A stretch of 64,000 bases of DNA from Saccharococcus thermophilus (GCF_011761475.1 NZ_JAASRS010000001.1:620001-684000), one strand, 5' to 3'; positions 17,275 through 27,344 are shown, counted from the first letter of the stretch. Numbers and translations: made by a program. The notes: generated from the sequence alone by a model not told the origin.

Positions 17275-17455
17275 AAGCAATCCCTCCATTACTGATAAAA
17301 CACATAACGTGTTAATAAATTAATGAAAAAAATAGTTTACAAAAGGTTTGCTGTTGTTTGATATTTTAATCAAAAACACAAAATGTGCAATGATAGACAA
17401 AAGTGGAATTTTCTTATCAGTTGATGAGTTTGTCCAATCTAATTTTTTTTAAAAA

Positions 17456-17464
17456 CATACCTTA
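17456..17464 (+). promoter_or_regulatory. Candidate mother-cell (SigE/SigK-like) -10 element
   Basis: CATACCTTA fits the SigK -10 pattern CATAnnnTA and nearly the SigE pattern CATACAnT, 53 bp before a YjcZ-type gene. No clear -35 was found. Confidence 0.35.
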
Positions 17465-17517
17465 AAAATAGGGATCGAAATTAGCTATCCCCCAATACTC
17501 AATGGGAGGTGTTATAG

Positions 17518-17634
17518 ATGAGTGATGGAATTCGTAACGCTTTTGCCTTAGTTGTTGTTTTATTCGTTTTACTGATTATTGTAGGGTGTTCTTGTATGGG
17601 CCTAGGCGGATATGGTGGTTATGGCGGTTATTAA
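17518..17634 (+). CDS. YjcZ/SscA-family small sporulation protein
   Basis: 38 residues: a short polar start, a hydrophobic run (FALVVVLFVLLIIVGCSC) and a Gly/Tyr-rich tail (GGYGGYGGY). This is the pattern of YjcZ-family spore proteins. The ATG lies 7 bp after GGGAGG. The two Cys behind the hydrophobic run are unusual compared with the more common Ala/Gly there. The IS1634-family element starts only 9 bp behind its stop, so any terminator it had has been displaced. Confidence 0.82.
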   Translation: MSDGIRNAFALVVVLFVLLIIVGCSCMGLGGYGGYGGY

Positions 17635-17643
17635 TTTCTCGCA

Positions 17644-19532
17644 ACTCACATTTCGCACCCTAACAAGGTCAAAACAAAGGATTTTTTATTTAGTTTTTCA
17701 GAATAACTTTTTGACCAACACAACGAGCGATGGCAATCCTTTTTTTACCATCGCTGGTCGTTCCGTATCACGTTACACGTAGATGCTCTCATCCATGCCC
17801 AATCCCTGCAGAATCCTTCGCTGATCAGGGGTAAGGGAGCGATCCAGTGAGCGTTGGATGCGCCCATCCGGCAGCTTGAACAGGACGACGTTCACATATT
17901 GAAACAGCTGAAAAATCGCCTGTCCCGTCGGCCGGGTCAGCTTGCGGCCTCCAGGACCCTTCAACGGGTGTTCTGGAGTAATAAACTGACGCACTCGGCG
18001 CTGAAAAACGCGGTAAATAGCCAAGGCCAACAGAAACAAATAGCCTAATACTGCGACCCGTTCTGGTTTTTTGACGTAAATCTCATCCGTGAAAAACGGA
18101 TCTTTCAAAAAAGCGAAGTTCATTTCCACCGAGATCTGCCCTTTATACAGCTTCAAGATCTCTTGGGCATCCATGGGTTGGCCCTTCCATTCCTTCGGAA
18201 CGGTCGTGACAAGGACAAACCGGGACGCTTTCCGTCTCGCCTGTTCCCACGCGTCTTGGTCGAATTCGACGTCAAGGTGCAAGAAATACAGCGTCTCCAC
18301 CTCGGGTTCCGCCCCTTTTTTCGGCCGTCCGCGCCGTTTTTTCAGGCGTACGATCTCTTCGACCGCGGCCTCAACCCGATGAAACCGGGGGCGAAGGGAC
18401 GCCTTGAGGGACGCCAAGGCTTGTTCGGCATCTTCCCGGCAGGAGAAGGGGTGACGCTCCCAACGGGCTTGTTCCTCGCGAAGAAGCTCCGCTTCTTTGG
18501 TTCGTTCTTTTTCAAGCGTCTTTCCTTTTCGCTGGTCGAGCGCGCTCGATTCAACAACGATCAGCCGAACGGGGTGGCCTTCATACGTCGAGGCCGTTTC
18601 CCATACCCGGTACGTGGCGCCGTTTCTCTCCGCCAACGTAAAGGGATCGCTCCACGTCGTGTCCTCAGCATCCGCTTCGGCCAGCGCGGTTTTCACGATC
18701 CGGAGCGACGAAGGGCCTCTGGTGATCAAAAAGGCGTTGGCCGCTTTGGTTTGCGCCAGGGTCTCTTTCGTCATCGCGGCGGAATCGGCCACGTAAATCC
18801 ATTCGTCTTCGATTTTGGCCTGCTTCAGCTGTTCATGGACACGAGACAGCACCTCGGGATTCCATGTTTTATCGGGCAGGTTGCCATCGTGCACATCGCC
18901 GTAAAACGGGATGCCGTCCTCGTTGCCGACCAGTCCGAAACCGATCTGTTTTTGCCAACGATGATGGCGGTTGTAGCCATGTGTGATTTGTAAGGCCTCT
19001 AACGAGGCCGATTCATACGCGCCGTAAACGGTCTTGTCCGTCGTATCGGCGTGGAAGGCTCGGAGGGAAAGGCCTTCTTTTCGATAAATATGAATCAAGC
19101 AAGTGCTGATGACGTTGTGAATGCCAGCCTCATACAGGCGATCGAGATGACGGGCCAACGCATCGTCGTTCAACCAGGAAGGATGGAGATCGGGACGGAT
19201 GAGTTTCTCACAATCGACCTCCTGAGCCCAATGTTCCAAGTGAACAAGGGCTTGCCGGCCGTCAAACACATTGTAGAGGATGGCCTGAACGGCATCGCTG
19301 ACTCGCGTTTGGCACTGCGGATCGACGGGCACGAGATGGTCAATCAATTGAGGCAGACCCAGTTTCTTGAATAGGGCACTTATTATATTCAAATAAGAAT
19401 TGCGATAGACCTTTTTGACTTGAACGTTCATAAGTGAAAAACTCCTTTACGTTCCTTGTGTGTCAAGGATTCATTCGACATCGGAACGAAAAAATCCTCC
19501 CGATTTTCGTCGAGAGGGTGCGAAATGTGAGT
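17644..19532 (-). mobile_element. IS1634-family insertion sequence, 1889 bp
   Basis: Perfect 18-bp terminal inverted repeats ACTCACATTTCGCACCCT bound the element at 17644-17661 and 19515-19532. One transposase gene on the minus strand fills it. I could not find a matching target duplication in the flanks, so either it is short and obscured or the flanks have been rearranged. Confidence 0.88.
17773..19431 (-). CDS. IS1634-family (IS4 group) transposase
   Basis: 552 residues, full length for the family, with no internal stop. The DDE residues likely lie in FHADTTDKTVYG (first Asp), YVADSAAMTKETL (second Asp) and YKGQISVEMNFAFLKDP (Glu, the YREK-like region). The N-terminal part resembles the DUF4277 domain found in this group. 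Its GC content is higher than its surroundings, fitting a mobile origin. Confidence 0.92.
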   Translation of the reverse strand: MNVQVKKVYRNSYLNIISALFKKLGLPQLIDHLVPVDPQCQTRVSDAVQAILYNVFDGRQALVHLEHWAQEVDCEKLIRPDLHPSWLNDDALARHLDRLYEAGIHNVISTCLIHIYRKEGLSLRAFHADTTDKTVYGAYESASLEALQITHGYNRHHRWQKQIGFGLVGNEDGIPFYGDVHDGNLPDKTWNPEVLSRVHEQLKQAKIEDEWIYVADSAAMTKETLAQTKAANAFLITRGPSSLRIVKTALAEADAEDTTWSDPFTLAERNGATYRVWETASTYEGHPVRLIVVESSALDQRKGKTLEKERTKEAELLREEQARWERHPFSCREDAEQALASLKASLRPRFHRVEAAVEEIVRLKKRRGRPKKGAEPEVETLYFLHLDVEFDQDAWEQARRKASRFVLVTTVPKEWKGQPMDAQEILKLYKGQISVEMNFAFLKDPFFTDEIYVKKPERVAVLGYLFLLALAIYRVFQRRVRQFITPEHPLKGPGGRKLTRPTGQAIFQLFQYVNVVLFKLPDGRIQRSLDRSLTPDQRRILQGLGMDESIYV

Positions 19533-19568
19533 CAAATATAAATTTTGCGCTTGCTTTCCAAACAAAAA

Positions 19569-19597
19569 AAATCCCTGCAGAACTTTGTCTGCAGGGG
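19569..19597 (-). terminator. Orphan minus-strand terminator
   Basis: CCCTGCAG/CTGCAGGG hairpin, followed on the minus strand by ATTTTTTTTG. No gene reads into it from the right, so it is either a remnant or protects against antisense transcription. Confidence 0.65.
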
Positions 19598-19685
19598 TCC
19601 TTTACATTTACTTGCCCCCGCGCACCGGAGGAACAAGTAAACGAAAGGAAAAGAAAAGGGAGAGGAGAAACCGGAGGAAGAACTT

Positions 19686-19811
19686 ATGGGGAAACGTAAG
19701 TCTTCTCCGTGGTTGGCAACAACATCCGCATGGATGTTGTCATTACTCATTATGGACAATTTACCGATTTCTATACATGCCGCTATGAAAAATTCGCCTG
19801 TTTTACTATAA
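19686..19811 (+). CDS. Possible small secreted or membrane peptide, 41 residues
   Basis: An ATG 8 bp behind GGAGGAAG opens a 41-residue frame with a basic start (MGKRKSS) and a hydrophobic centre (WMLSLLIMDNLPISI). It resembles a signal or membrane-insertion segment but no family I know. It fills most of the gap between the IS1634-family element and rsmD. It could be a real small gene or a remnant of a longer one; codon use is too short to judge. Confidence 0.35.
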   Translation: MGKRKSSPWLATTSAWMLSLLIMDNLPISIHAAMKNSPVLL

Positions 19812-19874
19812 TAAACTTTATGATACGATAAATGTTGAAATAACGCGAATTAGTGCCAAAATGTGGTGAAAAAG

Positions 19875-20955
<1,081 letters not shown>

Positions 20956-20965
20956 CAGCTAAACA

Positions 20966-21004
20966 GCTGACTTAAAAGAACGTTTCTTTTAAGTCAGCCT
21001 CGTT
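20966..21004. terminator. Terminator between coaD and ylbJ
   Basis: GCTGACTTAAAAGAA pairs perfectly with TTCTTTTAAGTCAGC around a 3-base loop. It can serve both convergent genes. Confidence 0.85.
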
Positions 21005-22231
21005 TTATTTGTTGCTATTGCTTTTTTTGAGCATAGTTGCAGCAGTAAGCCATATATAAAGACATAAAAAGGAGATCGTCACAATCGGGCCGAACTGCTG
21101 CATTAGCTTCCAGTAATTGCTCCATCCGCTTGCGGAATGAACTGCGAAAAACGCTGGGATGATCCCTGCATTATTGCCAACGGCGCGCAAATAAAGAGGC
21201 TTCCACAATACATATGTAAAGCAAGAGGCAAAGCATCCGTGCATGATTCTTGCGATGAAAAACGGCTTAAAGCGAATATTCGCTTCCGCGAGAATGCTTG
21301 CTACTTGCGCCTGTACGGAAAATCCGCCAAAGGCGAGAATAAAGCTTGTCGCAATCGCTTTTTCCAGCAATTCGGCTTCCTCCGTCTGGCTGATCATTTG
21401 GCTGCCGAGCGTAATTTCGAATAGGCCGGAAATCATTGGAATGCTAAGTTCTTTCGGCATTTGAAACAAGTGAAGGACGTACTGAAAAATAAGAGCGATA
21501 TGTTCGGTAATATGCATCATGTAAAACAGTTTATTAACGACAGAAAAGAGAATAATAAATCCACCGATCATTAACAAGGTTTGGACGGAGGAGCGTACAG
21601 CATCTCCTAACAATTTCCCAAGCGGTTGCTCGTTTTTCAGGCGCGTTTCGTGAAGGACACGGAAAGCGTAAGGGAGGGAAAAGATGTGACGCCGCCGCTT
21701 TGGTTTTGCTTTTTCTTCTGTTTTTCCGTGAAACCTCATGATCATGCCTACACAGATGTTTCCGATATAGTGGGAAGCGGCTAAAATAAGACCAAGATTC
21801 GGGTCATGGAAAAATCCGACCGATACCGCACCGAAAATAAATAATGGATTGGATGAATTCGTGAATGAAGCCAGCCGCTCTGCTTCGATGGCGGAAATTT
21901 GTTTTTCCTGGTAGAGACGGGTTGTTAATTTTGCTCCTGATGGATATCCCGATGCCATGCCCATTGCCCAGGCGAATCCGCCGACGCCAGGAACGCGAAA
22001 AAGGGGGCGCATGAGCGGCTCTAGCAAAACGCCAAGCAAATTTACGACGCCGAAGCTAATTAATAATTCGGAAACGATAAAAAAAGGTAATAGCGATGGA
22101 AATACAACTTCCCACCACATATTTAAACCGCGGATCGACGCTTCTAGTGATTGCTGTGGATAACAAATTAAGGAAAAAGCAAATAAAGTGACAGCTGAAG
22201 CGAGAAAAACGGTTTTGGCTTTTCGTTTCAT
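21005..22231 (-). CDS. ylbJ: Sporulation integral membrane protein YlbJ
   Basis: 408 residues with about eight hydrophobic spans and the nucleoside-recognition-like GATE pattern (SLLPFFIVSELLISFG, MGMASGYPSGAKLT). The start is the ATG at 22229-22231 behind AGGGGGAAA. In B. subtilis ylbJ is a SigE-controlled gene needed for sound spores. It is transcribed away from ylbK. Confidence 0.87.
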   Translation of the reverse strand: MKRKAKTVFLASAVTLFAFSLICYPQQSLEASIRGLNMWWEVVFPSLLPFFIVSELLISFGVVNLLGVLLEPLMRPLFRVPGVGGFAWAMGMASGYPSGAKLTTRLYQEKQISAIEAERLASFTNSSNPLFIFGAVSVGFFHDPNLGLILAASHYIGNICVGMIMRFHGKTEEKAKPKRRRHIFSLPYAFRVLHETRLKNEQPLGKLLGDAVRSSVQTLLMIGGFIILFSVVNKLFYMMHITEHIALIFQYVLHLFQMPKELSIPMISGLFEITLGSQMISQTEEAELLEKAIATSFILAFGGFSVQAQVASILAEANIRFKPFFIARIMHGCFASCFTYVLWKPLYLRAVGNNAGIIPAFFAVHSASGWSNYWKLMQQFGPIVTISFLCLYIWLTAATMLKKSNSNK

Positions 22232-22384
22232 ATGTGTTTTTCCCCCTGGTGAAGACACATTTTCTCTCCCCCTTTGAACGTCTTATTGCGATGTACAACC
22301 TCATATAATCTAATATACGAGTATAGGGGGGAGTTTTAGACCATAAGATGAAAACAAGACTGCCGTATAGAGGGGAGAGGCATA

Positions 22385-23170
22385 GTGTTTCCGAAAATCG
22401 GATTGGCGCTGGGTTCAGGAGGGGCGAGAGGGTTTGCCCATCTAGGAGTGCTGAAAGTATTGGAGGAAGAGAACATCCCGATTTCTTATATAGCCGGAAG
22501 CAGCATCGGGGCACTTGTCGCTGCCCTATATGCCAGCGGTCTCGGCCTTGACCGTTTATATAAGCTAGCAAAGTCGTTTCGCCGCAATAATTTCATCGAT
22601 TTGACGATTCCAAAAATGGGACTGATTGCAGGAAAGCGAATTACTGAGTTTATCCGGCTCCTTACCAAGGGCAAAAAAATAGAGGAACTAGAAATTCCGA
22701 TAGCGATTGTCGCCACCGACTTGCAAACAGGCGCAAAAGTGGTGTTTCGTCAAGGCGATGTGGCTCGTGCGGTGCGGGCTAGCATTTCCATTCCTGGCAT
22801 TTTTGTTCCGGCAGAGGTTGATGGACGGTTGCTTGTAGACGGCGGGGTGGTCGATCGCGTTCCTGTTTCCGTTGCCCGTGAGATGGGGGCAGATATAGTG
22901 ATTGCCGTCGATGTTTCTCCAGTGAATGTGAATAGCGAAATTACTTCGATATTTGATGTCATTTTACAAAGCCTTGATATTTTGCAGGATGAAATCGTTT
23001 CGCATCGGCAGCTTGCCTCGGATGTGATGATTCGTCCGCGCGTGGAGGCGTATAGTTCACGCGCATTTACTGATATCGAAGAGATTATCGCGATCGGAGA
23101 AGAGGAAGCAAGAAAAGACATAGCAAAAATTCGCCAAGCAATTGAAAAGTGGAAGGAGCATTCGCGCTGA
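22385..23170 (+). CDS. ylbK: Patatin-like phospholipase YlbK (RssA family)
   Basis: 261 residues, GTG start behind AGGGGAGAGG. The oxyanion-type GSGGARGFAHLGVL, nucleophile motif GSSIG with S40, and DGG motif with D152 complete the patatin Ser-Asp dyad. The protein is soluble; its substrate is not known. Its stop overlaps the ylbL start by one base (TGATG). Confidence 0.86.
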   Translation: MFPKIGLALGSGGARGFAHLGVLKVLEEENIPISYIAGSSIGALVAALYASGLGLDRLYKLAKSFRRNNFIDLTIPKMGLIAGKRITEFIRLLTKGKKIEELEIPIAIVATDLQTGAKVVFRQGDVARAVRASISIPGIFVPAEVDGRLLVDGGVVDRVPVSVAREMGADIVIAVDVSPVNVNSEITSIFDVILQSLDILQDEIVSHRQLASDVMIRPRVEAYSSRAFTDIEEIIAIGEEEARKDIAKIRQAIEKWKEHSR

Positions 23171-24183
23171 TGAAGAAACGAACATATGTGGTGGCGTTTT
23201 TCTTTGGCGTCACCGTAGCTTTGCTGATGATTTTTATAAAACTTCCCTACTATGTCACAATGCCGGGAACTGCGCAAGATTTAAAACCGCTTGTTCATGT
23301 CGAACATGGCGATGATGATGCGGGAACGTTTATGTTAACGACTGTGAAAATGGGAAGGGCTAATGCCGTTTCCTATCTTCTCGCCCACGTTCGCCCGTTT
23401 TATGAACTTTATCCGCTTGAAGAAATTAAACAAGATGGGGAAAGCGATGAAGAATATACGATGCGCCAGCTCCAGATGATGGAACAGTCGAAGGAAGCGG
23501 CGATTGCTGTTGCGTATAAAAAAGCAGGAAAGCCTGTTTCCTATAAAACAAACGGGATATATGTGATGAGCGTGTTGCCGCATATGCCGGCGCACGGACA
23601 TCTAAAAGTCGGCGACCGTATCGTGGAAATAGACGGGAAAAAGATGGCTACATCGGACGAGATGATAAAATATATCCGCTCAAAGAAAAAAGGAGATAAA
23701 GTTCATATTACATTTGTTCGCGGCAAAAAACAAAAAGAAGCGACGCTTGCCTTAATGCCATTCCCGCATGATCCGAAACAAATAGGCATCGGGATTTCGC
23801 TTATAACCGATTATGACATCGTTACGAATCCGCCTGTCCACATTGACTCTGAACAGATTGGCGGGCCGTCGGCCGGGCTAATGTTTGCTCTAGAAATTTA
23901 TAACCAATTAGTGAAGGAAGATATTACGAAAGGGCATAAAATTGCCGGCACCGGCACGATCAATATAGACGGGGAAGTCGGTCCAATCGGCGGCATCTCG
24001 CAAAAAGTTGTCGCTGCTGACCGCGAAGGAGCGGAAATTTTCTTTGCCCCTAATGAGCACGGCGCAGCCGACTCAAACTATCGCGAAGCAGTGAAAACGG
24101 CAAAAGAAATCGGGACAAAGATGAAAATTGTCCCGGTCGATACGTTTGATGATGCGATCCGCTATTTAAAACATATGCAATAG
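23170..24183 (+). CDS. ylbL: PDZ domain and Lon-type protease YlbL
   Basis: 337 residues: one N-terminal membrane span (about 5-24), a PDZ domain at about 125-195 (NGIYVMSVLPHMPAHGHLKVGD), and a C-terminal S16 Lon protease domain with S234 (GGPSAGLMF) and K279 (SQKVVAADREG) as the Ser-Lys dyad. No ATPase domain, so it is a membrane-anchored, ATP-independent protease facing outward. In B. subtilis YlbL removes the SOS division inhibitor YneA, fitting its place near division genes. Confidence 0.9.
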   Translation: MKKRTYVVAFFFGVTVALLMIFIKLPYYVTMPGTAQDLKPLVHVEHGDDDAGTFMLTTVKMGRANAVSYLLAHVRPFYELYPLEEIKQDGESDEEYTMRQLQMMEQSKEAAIAVAYKKAGKPVSYKTNGIYVMSVLPHMPAHGHLKVGDRIVEIDGKKMATSDEMIKYIRSKKKGDKVHITFVRGKKQKEATLALMPFPHDPKQIGIGISLITDYDIVTNPPVHIDSEQIGGPSAGLMFALEIYNQLVKEDITKGHKIAGTGTINIDGEVGPIGGISQKVVAADREGAEIFFAPNEHGAADSNYREAVKTAKEIGTKMKIVPVDTFDDAIRYLKHMQ

Positions 24184-24205
24184 TTTCAGCGTTCATCGGC
24201 GATTG

Positions 24206-25411
24206 TTACAGCTGAATCGGAGCGGTTGCGTACTCCTCTTTTAGCACTTGTGTGCGAAGTGGTTCGGAGAATATAGCGGCATAAGCAGAGGCCGCTTTTT
24301 TTTCTTGCTCGTAAATCGAGTCAAGTTTTAATTTTGCTACTTTCGTGACTAGCGGCAATGATAGATCTTTTTTTACAAGCTGCAAGTAACGGCGTCCGTT
24401 TTCCGTCATGCCAAGCAGACGAATGTATGTCGGCGTTTCCGTTTGGTTCTGTTGTTCTTTTGTAAAATTCGTTAAAATATGGGTGCATGTTCGTTGCAAC
24501 CGCGTCCATGTATATCGTTTTGTTTTCACCTTATCGATAAACGCGGAAAACGTCGAGGCAGTGGCGATTGCTTGCTTAAGACGGTATTCTATTCCTTCCT
24601 CGACGCCGGCGATTTGGCGAAGTTCTGCTTCTTCTGCCGTCATGATGCGGTATTTTAAAAAAGGGAAATAGGCTTCCCATTCATGAAGGGTTCCATATGC
24701 GTCGTGATATTGCTTTAATATTTGTTTTGTCGCCGCAGGTATGTATGGAGCGATCATTTCGAGCTTGTCCGGCGACCCTTGCAGCGCTTTCCGCAAGCTT
24801 GTAGCGCTGGCGATGGACGGGTGGGAAAAGGTTTCATCATGATAGTTGGAGGCGATGCGGCGGATCGTGCGCGGAGTGATTGGAAGTTCATGTTGCAAAA
24901 TGGCTTTCACATAAGCGAAGCCGAGCATATTGTTTGGCTTTGTTAAGTCAAGAGCAGCACTGCGGAATCGTTTCCAGGCTTCCGCGTTTGCCTGCGGATA
25001 GCTTAATCCTCTTTGCAGCGCTTCCTGTACATAACGGTCGTGTTTCTCTTTTTGCTGAAAAAATGTTGCGGCTGCTTCAAGAAATGCCGCTATATCTCCA
25101 TTTTCGCTCCCAAAGCAAATTTCCGCGCAATGTAAAGCATGAAGGAGCATCACCGCGCCGTTAGCGAATCGCTCCGCCGCTTGAACGGCAAACGTATATG
25201 GCAATTCAATCACGATATCGACTCCGGCTGAGAGCGCCATTTTCGTGCGTGCCCATTTTGATACGAGCGCCGGTTCTCCGCGTTGCAGAAAATTTCCGCT
25301 CATGACGGCAATGACACAATCGGCGCCGGTTTGTTTTTTCGTTTCTTGCAGATGATATAAATGTCCGTTATGGAACGGATTATACTCGACAATAATTCCA
25401 ACCGCTTTCAT
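24206..25411 (-). CDS. tmcAL: tRNA(Met) cytidine acetate ligase TmcAL
   Basis: 401 residues (B. subtilis YlbM). The nucleotidyltransferase motif [17 protein letters not shown] stands at the N-terminus, with [20 protein letters not shown] following. TmcAL activates acetate with ATP and acetylates the wobble cytidine of elongator tRNA(Met). The ATG at 25409-25411 is chosen because the family begins [17 protein letters not shown]. It is divergent from ylbN. Confidence 0.9.
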   Translation of the reverse strand: MKAVGIIVEYNPFHNGHLYHLQETKKQTGADCVIAVMSGNFLQRGEPALVSKWARTKMALSAGVDIVIELPYTFAVQAAERFANGAVMLLHALHCAEICFGSENGDIAAFLEAAATFFQQKEKHDRYVQEALQRGLSYPQANAEAWKRFRSAALDLTKPNNMLGFAYVKAILQHELPITPRTIRRIASNYHDETFSHPSIASATSLRKALQGSPDKLEMIAPYIPAATKQILKQYHDAYGTLHEWEAYFPFLKYRIMTAEEAELRQIAGVEEGIEYRLKQAIATASTFSAFIDKVKTKRYTWTRLQRTCTHILTNFTKEQQNQTETPTYIRLLGMTENGRRYLQLVKKDLSLPLVTKVAKLKLDSIYEQEKKAASAYAAIFSEPLRTQVLKEEYATAPIQL

Positions 25412-25475
25412 CTGCCTTCTCCCTATCAATGAATTTGATCAAGCAAGGTGATAAATTGGATAGAAACTGACAACA

Positions 25476-25504
25476 ATTATACTGTAAAGAAAAAATATTG
25501 ACAA
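25476..25504 (-). promoter_or_regulatory. SigA promoter of tmcAL
   Basis: Read on the minus strand: TTGTCA (25504-25499), 17 bp, TATAAT (25481-25476). It overlaps the -35 of the opposing ylbN promoter. Confidence 0.7.
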
Positions 25505-25526
25505 ATAAAGAAACGAAACGTATAAT
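25498..25526 (+). promoter_or_regulatory. SigA promoter of ylbN-rpmF
   Basis: A perfect consensus: TTGACA (25498-25503), 17 bp, TATAAT (25521-25526), ending 28 bp before the ylbN ATG. Confidence 0.88.
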
Positions 25527-25554
25527 TTTCTTTGTTGTCTTGAGGTGATTTTTT

Positions 25555-26097
25555 ATGAAATGGACCGTTCATCAACTTCACCAGTTTCATCATAGGGAAA
25601 TGGTGATTGACGAATATGTCGATGTTTCCGATCTAAAGCAAATGGATACATCGATCCGCGATATTTCGCCGGTGCATGTACAAGGAAAGGCGGATATCGG
25701 TTCGACAAAGTTTACCTTTCACTTTTCTGTATCGGGAACAATGGTTCTGCCTTGTTCGCGGACGTTAGTTGACGTTTCGTATCCATTTTCCATTGAAACG
25801 ACGGAAACGTTTTTTATGAATGATTACGATATCGTATCAGATGAAGATACACATTTAGTAAAAAATGAAACAGTAGATTTGCTGCCGATTATTAAAGAGC
25901 TTATCCTTCTAGAAATTCCGCTGCAAGTATTTGCAGAAGAAGGAACGGCGCAAGACGGGGCTCCCCAGTCCGGAGAAGGTTGGGAAGTGATTCAGGAAGA
26001 TCGCTGGGAAGAGATGGTAGAAGAGCAAGTAAAACAGAAGATCGACCCTCGTCTGGCTGGCCTAGCGAAGTTTTTTGATAAGGACAAAAAGGAATAA
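25555..26097 (+). CDS. ylbN: YceD/DUF177 family protein YlbN
   Basis: 180 residues of the YceD family found beside rpmF in most bacteria. There is a variable start, a central beta-rich part (KADIGSTKFTFHFSVSGTMVLPCSRTL), and an acidic C-terminal half. A role connected with ribosome or 23S rRNA processing has been proposed for the family. It shares a promoter with rpmF, 67 bp downstream. Confidence 0.85.
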   Translation: MKWTVHQLHQFHHREMVIDEYVDVSDLKQMDTSIRDISPVHVQGKADIGSTKFTFHFSVSGTMVLPCSRTLVDVSYPFSIETTETFFMNDYDIVSDEDTHLVKNETVDLLPIIKELILLEIPLQVFAEEGTAQDGAPQSGEGWEVIQEDRWEEMVEEQVKQKIDPRLAGLAKFFDKDKKE

Positions 26098-26164
26098 GCG
26101 AAGCACCCGGGTTGAATCCGGATTTTTGCTAATACTTTGACATGCTGATAAGGAGGTGGGAAGC

Positions 26165-26338
26165 ATGGCAGTACCTTTTAGAAGAACATCGAAAACAAGA
26201 AAAAGACTGCGCCGCACTCACTTTAAATTGCAAGTGCCGGGCATGGTAGAATGCCCAAATTGCGGTGAAATGAAATTAGCGCATCGCGTTTGCAAATCTT
26301 GCGGAACTTACAAAGGAAGAGAAGTTGTCAACAAATAA
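26165..26338 (+). CDS. rpmF: Ribosomal protein bL32
   Basis: 57 residues, [20 protein letters not shown] at the start, with a CPNC...CKSC zinc ribbon, so this is the zinc-binding (C+) form. The ATG follows AAGGAGGTGGGAAGC. A strong terminator closes the ylbN-rpmF unit. Confidence 0.97.
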   Translation: MAVPFRRTSKTRKRLRRTHFKLQVPGMVECPNCGEMKLAHRVCKSCGTYKGREVVNK

Positions 26339-26352
26339 TTCATGGAATCATT

Positions 26353-26397
26353 AACAACAAGCACAAGAGTAAAAACTTGTGCTTGTTGTTTTTTTAT
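26353..26397 (+). terminator. Terminator after rpmF
   Basis: A 15-bp stem AACAACAAGCACAAG with its complement, an 8-base loop, and TTTTTTT. Confidence 0.92.
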
Positions 26398-26512
26398 ACC
26401 AAGCGAGAATCCCCATTTCCGCCAGAAGTAAGTGGGAGAAAAGGTCAATAGGCAAGCAGGAAAATCGGCACTGAATGCCCAATTGATTGTAAAGAAAGGG
26501 GGAAAGCAAGAC

Positions 26513-27274
26513 ATGGCTGTAGCGATCATAGAGCATGACCGCAATGGAATTGTATGGTTTACGATTTGCCGTCCGGAAAAACGCAACGCTATTAATTTTG
26601 AAGTGATGGACAAATTAGAAGAAACGATAAATCTGGTGGAAAATGATCAGCAGGCAAAAATGCTTGTCATCACCGGAACGGGCGAGAAAGCGTTTTGTTC
26701 CGGCGGTGATTTAAGCCAATTTCAGCATCTGCGAGCTGAAGGCGCAAGACAAATGTTAAAAAGGATGGGTGAACTTTTATATTCGTTGCTTACGCTGTCT
26801 AAACCAACGGTTGCCTTGATCAATGGTGCAGCGATGGGCGGCGGCTGTGAACTGGCGTCTGCCTGTGATTTCCGCTATGCGAAGGCGGGAAGCAAAATCG
26901 GCTTTATTCAAGGAAAATTGGGAATAACGACCGGCTGGGGCGGAGCGACAATGCTTTTTGAAAAGCTTTCTTATACGCAAGCGCTGAATATATTGCTGCG
27001 TGCGGAAAGAATCCAGGCGGAGACCATGAAAGAATATGGATGGATCGATGCGGTGTTGCCCGGCAACGATCTTCGGGAAGAATGTCGGCAATTGCTCGCT
27101 CCATACGTATCGCAATCGGTTGCCGTCTTGCGTGCTTATAAGCTGGCGGCGATAGGAAAATGGAAAAGCGATGAATTTCGCATGAGGTTTTTTGCCGAAA
27201 TCAGCCGATGTGCCGAATTGTGGGGCGCGGAAGAACATGAAAAGGCGGTGCAGGCTTTTTTGAAGAAATCCTAA
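26513..27274 (+). CDS. Enoyl-CoA hydratase/isomerase (crotonase) family protein
   Basis: 253 residues, starting at the ATG 7 bp after AAAGGGGGAAAGC. RPEKRNAIN and FCSGGDLSQF form the CoA and oxyanion sites; GAAMGGGCELASACDFR continues as in crotonases and keeps E113. The second catalytic Glu of hydratases is replaced by Gln (Q133 in GFIQGKLGI), and the following ITTGWGGA resembles decarboxylase-type members such as ECHDC1. It may therefore not be a hydratase. The same position in B. subtilis has no such gene as far as I recall. Confidence 0.78.
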   Translation: MAVAIIEHDRNGIVWFTICRPEKRNAINFEVMDKLEETINLVENDQQAKMLVITGTGEKAFCSGGDLSQFQHLRAEGARQMLKRMGELLYSLLTLSKPTVALINGAAMGGGCELASACDFRYAKAGSKIGFIQGKLGITTGWGGATMLFEKLSYTQALNILLRAERIQAETMKEYGWIDAVLPGNDLREECRQLLAPYVSQSVAVLRAYKLAAIGKWKSDEFRMRFFAEISRCAELWGAEEHEKAVQAFLKKS

Positions 27275-27344
27275 TTTTCTCCTTCTATCGTTTCTACTAG
27301 CCGCATACATATAGTGAAAAAGCGGCTATTAGGGGGGGAAGAAG

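Noticed and set aside
17518-17634. Lipoprotein call for the 38-residue YjcZ-type protein because of the IIVGC motif
   Set aside because: The N-terminus is too short and lacks the basic start of a signal peptide; the overall pattern fits YjcZ-family spore proteins.
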